A stretch of 64,000 bases of DNA from the NCBI GenBank assembly GCA_029891345.1, contig CM056994.1, positions 223,773,491-223,837,490 of the forward strand, in the 5' to 3' direction. Shown here in pieces: positions 58,621-64,000 of this stretch. The position numbers were made by a program, and so were the translations under genes. Position 1 is the stretch's first letter. Each line of letters begins with the position of its first letter. This DNA comes from Dryococelus australis. Its lineage: Eukaryota; Arthropoda; Insecta; Phasmatodea; Phasmatidae. The notes under the pieces are model-generated. The model searched no databases. It saw nothing but the letters and a program-made list of their open reading frames with translations, and was not told where the DNA came from.

Positions 58621-59967
58621 GAAAATGGGAATTTTTTAGAGTATTTTGGTTTATTTGGAGGAAAAAAAGGGAAATTTTGAGGGAAAAAAATATGGCGGAC
58701 GGGTGGCTCCGGCTCTGATGCCCGATGTCCTTGCACGTCATCCATTTCCCTACTACTACCACTACCACCACTACTACTTTCATGATTGTTCACTTTGTGC
58801 GCCACGTTAAATTTTCAGATGGGTTTTTTAATGTAACACGTCTCTTGCTTTCGCTGTTAATCTAAACACTATGCTGCCAGAATACACATTATTTATCTTC
58901 CCACTATTTCTCGATTAGAATAACGATCTCTGGTTTTTTCTGTCTGTATAATCGAGTACATGTTCAAGAAGTGCAATATGGTACTTTTTTTTCGCTCAGG
59001 AAAAATCATTTAAATTTTAGTGTTGAAAACAGAACACACATTATCCTTAACAGTTTATCGTTTAAACAGATTCATTTTTTTTGAACTTATAAAGTCACGT
59101 TCTTGGTTTTCATAATTTTTTCCGTCTGGTTAATACCTGTTTGTTTAAAGCTCTGTATATTGCTAGGTTTAATGCTTTATTCAAAACTGTAAAAATAGTG
59201 TAAGATGGTATATATTTTCTTATTTCCCAGTGCCGCCATGAAGGGTTCTAATATTACTTCTCGTGTTACGTTTCTTCTCAGAGTTCGTCTAATTTCCCCA
59301 GCGTACATTATTATTTGTCTTAATTTTCTTTTCAAGTGCGTAGTCTCATCCAACTTCAATGGTAATGCGGCGAAAGATAAACTTTGTGGCGATTCTTTAA
59401 AAAAATTCTTACTGCTTTTTTCAGTGACGTTACAGCAGCACCCTTGTTTAAACTATTCATTGGTTTCACAGCTACATCAAACACAGATTTTTCATAGGAA
59501 CTCATTTATCGTATTTGTGTAACCCACATGTAATATGTGCTGTATTCAGGCCATTACTAAATCATTCAAATTTGGTAGTTCTTATGCAATTTACGGGCAG
59601 CAGAATAAGTTTTTGGAATGTTGATTCATCTCTAGTACCAAACCAACGATTTTAGAGTAACGCGTTTTTATACCTGAAATAAAAATTTCTAATTATAATT
59701 TTCTGTAACTTGACCGTCATCGATAGCATTTATGATGCTCCAAGATTTATTGGAAAAACTTATTTAGCAAAAATATGATTAGCATTATAAGGAGGCATAC
59801 TGTAAAATAATGCGTAGCTTATTTTCTTGTGCAAAGAAAGTCTTATGACATTATTTTATCTGCTAGTGTGTTCGATGTGCGTTCGGACCAGGACACTGAC
59901 AGGCACCGAGCAGATACTATAGACTTAGCTTGTGGCTTGGAGACTGCACAATAATGAGCTGACTTAC
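58621..59967. other. Intron DNA, nothing recognised
   Basis: AT-rich apart from a GC-rich start. Frames at 58514-58783 (minus) and 59205-59522 (plus) show no family signature; the former includes a polyvaline stretch from an ACC/ACT microsatellite at about 58750-58776. Confidence 0.45.
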
Positions 59968-60024
59968 CGTGTCCACGAGGTCGATGAGCTTGCAGATGTA
60001 GTAGTGCCACACCATCCGAGCCAT
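59968..60024 (-). CDS. ELOVL: ELOVL elongase exon, upstream
   Basis: 57-bp exon in phase 0 at both ends, between acceptor GATGTTTCAG and donor ACG|GTAAGT. It reads MARMVWHYYICKLIDLVDT and joins directly to VIFVLRKKN of the next exon. The 'ARxxWxYYxxKxxxxxDT' pattern is the ELOVL segment just before the histidine box. The initial ATG is internal to the protein, not the start. Upstream exons (first membrane helices) lie beyond 60 kb, and none was recognised before the window ends. Confidence 0.92.
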
Positions 60025-60220
60025 CTGAAACATCATTACAGCAGTGTTTCCCAAACGTGCAAGAAACACAGATACTGAATAGAGTTAGTTACCAGGCGAT
60101 TCCACAAGGCCAAAAGTCGTCTCAGTTAATAATATTTACTCATAGAAAATTCTTGGCTAGTTTTGACGCCATGGTTTTATTACTACATGCAAAATACTAT
60201 TTACGATGAAATTAATTAAA

Positions 60221-60631
60221 GCCTGTTCATGACAGTGAAAACTTTTGAAATCAGCCTTAGCAAAAGTCACTGGCTCTGCCTACATATATTTTAACAGATG
60301 CACTGAATGACATGCATCCAGTAAAGTTGGTTAACGAAGAATGGAAATAGTTCCATATCTTAACGTCGAATAAAAAGTTTTAGGTAACCATTTGTGATCA
60401 GTTAAATTATTTAATTCCCTTTCTGCTTTTTGAAAGCATAAAAGTGTAAAAATGAGCTGATTTTTATAATATTTAGTTTCCTAATAATTTAACAGTTTCA
60501 TTTGAAGGACACCTGAATAAAGTGCTGAGGCCCGTGGCAATGTCAATTTTACACAAGGTTGAATAAGACACAACTTGCATACAAGATCTTAAGCAGGGCC
60601 TTCAAAATTGCTTATTTTACCATGAACGGCC
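60221..60631. mobile_element. MITE family A, copy 5
   Basis: Same order as copies 1 and 2: GCCTGTTCATGACAGTGAAA, CATATATTTTAACAGATGCA, AGGTAACCATTTGTG, GTGCTGAGGCCCGTGGC, ending TTATTTTACCATGAACGGCC. Confidence 0.87.
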
Positions 60632-61007
60632 TATAAAAATTTTAACTTGGTTAAATGTTTATGTAACTTAAGGCATAAATAGTTTAAGTAGCAATGACAC
60701 AGAGTGTGATGACATTAATTTGCGGGAAACATCTGTCAACAATTACACAAATAATGTACTTAAGAAATGCACTGCTGGACTGTTAAAATCTCTGCACAAT
60801 GAAGGACGCGCCTAAATGGCCTCACATTGTGGGAATGCGTGGAGTTCGGTAGCGCAATGAAGTGATTACTTGTTCAGCGGAGTGGCGCAGGTAGGTGCGA
60901 CAATGGCGACGCTGAACAGCAGTGTGTAAGTGGAAGTCCGGGAGCCGCTGAGAAGCAGTGACACCGTGTTTCCCCGCTGTTGATGCGCACAGGTGGAGAG
61001 AAGAAGC

Positions 61008-61807
61008 ATGCCACGTCGTAGAACACGACAACCATACAAACAGGTTTCCGCCTTTGACTGTTAGGAAAATTGTGGCCTATCAGAATAGGGGATTATCCTA
61101 ATACGAAATTGGTTCACGTGTTGGAAGAAATACAATCACAGCGAAGCACATTGGGTCCAGGAGGGACGGGCTGAGGGACGTGCAGGAAGTCGACGACCCC
61201 GTCGCACAAACGAGTGCCCCGATTTATTCGTGAATTACAGCAAACAATTTTTAAGGTCGCAGCTGCTCTCAATTAAAAAGAAGCCGTATTATGATTGCTT
61301 CGAGCTTTCTACCCTGCCAACGACCGTAGGTCGATCCCCTCGACTGAACAAGGCGTGTTTATGTAGCTTGAGGTTGGGCGGCGTGTCTGGACTGCGTCCC
61401 CACTAACGCATTCGCACGCTGGTGGCAGTGGTGTGAAAACTGTCTAGAAGACAAAAGAGGGGAGTCTCGCACTTCGCGCGCACGTGATTTTAGATTCACA
61501 CGTTATTGTTGTCCCCTATATTAAGGGCCAGCCTGGGGCCCTGTAATAAAAGGAGAATGCGCGACCGTATGTGATACACATCGTCTGACGGCTCCTGCAT
61601 GAACACTATGTCACAGTGCTGTATTGGCTTGCGCGTTCACCAGATCTCTCGCTTATCTAAAACGGCCCATGATCGGACGATATTGACCTACTACTGGATA
61701 TCCACGGCCACAACCGATGTACTTTTCGCACGCATCGGAGCAGCATGGGCGGAGATACCCCAGACGGACATCTAAAGTCTCTTCCTCTCATTACCTTGTC
61801 GTGTAAA
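61008..61807 (+). pseudogene. Tc1-like transposase pseudogene
   Basis: ATG at 61008 starts MPRRRTRQPYKQVSAFDC, then after frame changes EGRAEGRAGSRRPRRTNE near 61160-61215, the N-terminal helix-turn-helix region of Tc1 transposases. Near 61720-61800 a frame reads FARIGAAWAEIPQTDI, stop, SLFLSLPCRVKAV, the family's C-terminal segment. The middle contains only partial matches. A MITE A copy begins at 61808, where the last residues would be. Confidence 0.75.
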
Positions 61808-62220
61808 GGCTGTTTAAGGTAAAGTGAGGACTTTTGAAATCAATATTAGAAAAATCACTGTCCCTGCCTGTATATATTTTAACGGGCGAACTGAGTGACA
61901 TGTGCCCAGTAAAGTTAGCAACGTTGAATGGAAAGTAGTTCCACATCTTAACGTTTAATTAAAAGTGCCAGGTAACCATTTGTAATATCTTAAATTATTT
62001 CTTTCACTTTTTGTTCTTTACTGCATCCAAGTGTAAAAATTAGCATATTTTCAAAAGCTTTTCTTTTGTAAAAATTTCACAGTTGCTCTTGACCGACGCA
62101 TGAATAAAGTGACGAGGCACATGGCAATGCTAATTTTACATAAGGCGGAAGAAGACACAATTTTCATGCGAGTAGATCTTACGCAGGGCTTTCGAAAGTG
62201 CTCATTTTACCGGAACAGCC
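61808..62220. mobile_element. MITE family A, copy 6
   Basis: GGCTGTTTAAGGTAAAGTGA at the left, CTCATTTTACCGGAACAGCC at the right. All internal family blocks are present. Inserted at the 3' end of the Tc1 pseudogene. Confidence 0.87.
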
Positions 62221-63329
62221 TATAGCAACAGTTACTGCTGGCCGCGGTGGGACCACGCAGTCCTATGTTCTTTATGTTATTCCGTGCTGCAAGTGTAATG
62301 TCACCAGTGTATATGGTTCTTTTGCCTATTGAATCTGTTTGAGATAACTCACGTCGTTCTTGGTGCTGTAATTTAAATAGTAAGCAGTATATTATTGGAA
62401 TTACAGTTTTTCGAACGCATATGTAACTGTAAAAAATGCAAGCATCGAAGATAAAATTTAAAAAATATGGCACATGAAATGGTTCCTTATATTTGACTAC
62501 ATAAGGCAAAGTAAAAATATTTATATAAGATACTGGTATTTTACCTAGGGGTAATTTTTTAGGTCACATACTTGTATCATAAGAGATCGTGTATGCATGC
62601 AATTTTGGCCGTACTTACATACTACTTGATAATGTCACTCCTATGTACACCAAATAGGAAAACGCTTCCTTCTCAACCAAAAATTTCAAACCACATGCTT
62701 TGTGAAAGCATCTACTACATAAGTAACTCGTAACACGCATTTTTCTAAGGGTGGTAAACAATCGTAATGGAAAAATTGGTGTTGCGTTTAACAATTATTT
62801 ATTTGACTGCGTTAAAAATGATAAGTACTCTTTTTGATGAAGACGGAGATGTCATGTCTTATGTTATTGCAGAACATATGAAGAGAATTCTTTTTAACTA
62901 CATCTGCAACTGCTACCCTTGGTGAATTAATTTATTGTTAACTCAGCAATATTTTATCCAGTTTTCTTTGTATTATGATGCACGGGTGTTTACTATACAC
63001 TTCAGTTTCAATGGCTTTTTCTTGCTTGCTTATGATATTTCCGTGTTTAGCTACGTTGACATTTTATAATATGTACTTACTGTATCAAAAACTTTACAAT
63101 TTTGATGTAGTGAACAATGGTATAACGCCATAGTCGCCAGTATCATGTATCGTTCGTTGCACGATAGGTTTATGTTGTTCCCTTGTAAAGCGCGCTTGAG
63201 CTCATTGTGATGAAAATGTTAAATTGAGTGGAAGAGAGAAAGAATACTATTGCCGTACAAGGGGTTGTTATAGGCGAAGTCAATGCGCGTCATCGAAAAA
63301 TTTAATAAGAGTAATTTTACTTATAGCTG
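62221..63329. other. Unassigned DNA
   Basis: AT-rich, with no gene or repeat recognised. The minus-strand frame ending near 62207 begins in unique sequence and has no elongase or other signature. Confidence 0.45.
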
Positions 63330-63540
63330 GTTCGCTGTTAATGAAGCACTTTTGAAATCAACATTTGAAAACAAAATGCCTTCCCTCAACAGCATATATT
63401 TTAATGTTCCCCGTTGCTGGCATTCCCATAGTAAAGTTGGTGTGACATAGGTGAAGTAGCTACACGTGTTAATGTCTTATTTAAAGCGTGAAATCTAAAT
63501 TTGTAGGCACTTTATTTGTTTCATGTGTTTTCTGTATTGT
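63330..63540. mobile_element. MITE family A, truncated copy 7
   Basis: Diverged left half only: GGTTCGCTGTTAATGAAGCA, CTTTTGAAATCAACATTTGA, CATATATTTTAATG, AGTAAAGTTGGTGTGACATA. The right terminus is not found. Confidence 0.55.
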
Positions 63541-63754
63541 TTTAGGCACATAAAAGACGCAGAATTAACATATTAGTAGCATACTTACACTCCCAATAGT
63601 TTCAAAATTTATATTTGACTGACTAAAAACAAGAAGTTACCAATATAACTAATAAGCTTACTTTTCTCTGCACTGATGCAAATAAACTTCACGAAATTCT
63701 TAAAAGCTTAGATGCCAGGTAGGCCAAGACATCTTGTTGACGGAGATGTCATTA

Positions 63755-63860
63755 GAGTTGGAACCAGGAACATGCAACACTAGCGAGACAGTTACCCGGG
63801 AATCGAACCCAGTAACCCTCGCACCAGTAGGTGACTTGCAAAAACTGCCATACGGATGTA
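63755..63860 (-). mobile_element. SINE-like head fragment
   Basis: On the minus strand GGTTACTGGGTTCGATTCCC fits a Pol III B box, with a possible eroded A box upstream. The SINE body of the other copies is not clear downstream. Confidence 0.45.
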
Positions 63861-64000
63861 GGATTAAAGTATGAACTTCGGTTGTAATCTGTATCATGTT
63901 TTGCTAACTTAAAATATTTACAAAACCGTAATTTTGGAAACAAGTATATGATTCACTTAAATAATGTAAGTTTTTATGGCCTACTGTTGCCTTGCCTGTG

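Larger units (their letters stand above)
50410..59967 (-). other. Elongase intron carrying the virus-like element
   Basis: 9.6-kb intron (donor GTAAGT at 59967, acceptor TTCTTGCAG at 50410) that contains the whole TIR-bounded virus-like element. A poly-T run lies at about 50757-50780. DNA outside the element (50.4-51.08 and 58.8-59.97 kb) holds nothing recognised. Confidence 0.8.

Noticed and set aside
62207-62509. Possible upstream elongase exon on the minus strand
   Set aside because: Hydrophobic, but lacks ELOVL blocks and a usable donor/acceptor pair. The 5' exons are more likely outside the window.

Overview
The window is eukaryotic nuclear DNA from an arthropod, most probably an insect with a large, repeat-rich genome. 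The evidence is an intron-split fatty-acid elongase gene with GT-AG introns, many decayed Tc1/mariner transposases, tRNA-derived SINEs, solo LTRs, MITEs, and an endogenous virus-like element of a kind I associate with arthropod genomes. The DNA is AT-rich with scattered GC-rich patches. I see no operons, rRNA, CRISPR or prokaryotic features. || Layout. Positions 1-45 kb are intergenic or deep intronic DNA made of layered mobile elements: Tc1/mariner fragments at 61-330, 585-792, 1983-2270, 17.1-18.1, 19.1-19.4 and 23.6-24.3 kb; a 420-bp MITE family (GGCTGTTCAC ends); a larger terminal-inverted-repeat element family (7.1, 13.4-14.1, 18.1, 26.6-28.8 kb) with younger insertions nested inside it; a SINE family; two solo LTRs; a 7-unit ~117-bp tandem repeat (37.4-38.2 kb); and several foldback elements and hairpins. 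|| From 45.4 to 60.0 kb the minus strand carries the last four recognisable coding exons of an ELOVL-type very-long-chain fatty acid elongase (exons at 59968-60024, 50304-50409, 47962-48098 and 45448-45609). The exon phases join cleanly and the C-terminus is a KKXX-type ER signal. The 5' exons lie beyond the right edge. || The most interesting object sits inside the 9.6-kb intron of that gene: a 7.4-kb element (51.08-58.50 kb) bounded by ~730-bp inverted repeats. It carries a virion-morphogenesis gene set in two divergent arms. The minus arm has a DUF8207-type protein, a coiled-coil/fibre-like protein and an A32-like packaging ATPase with an N-terminal zinc finger. The plus arm has a PLA2-like minor capsid protein, an adenain-like cysteine protease, a putative minor capsid/penton-like protein and a double-jelly-roll major capsid protein. 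All genes carry breaks. I see no DNA polymerase or integrase between the repeats, so it looks like a Polinton/adintovirus-related element reduced to, or specialised for, capsid and packaging genes. A TATAAAAG-type motif precedes most of its genes. || Right of 60 kb the window returns to MITEs, a Tc1 pseudogene and unrecognised intronic or flanking DNA. Family assignments come from pattern recognition without database searches; boundaries of degenerate elements are approximate.
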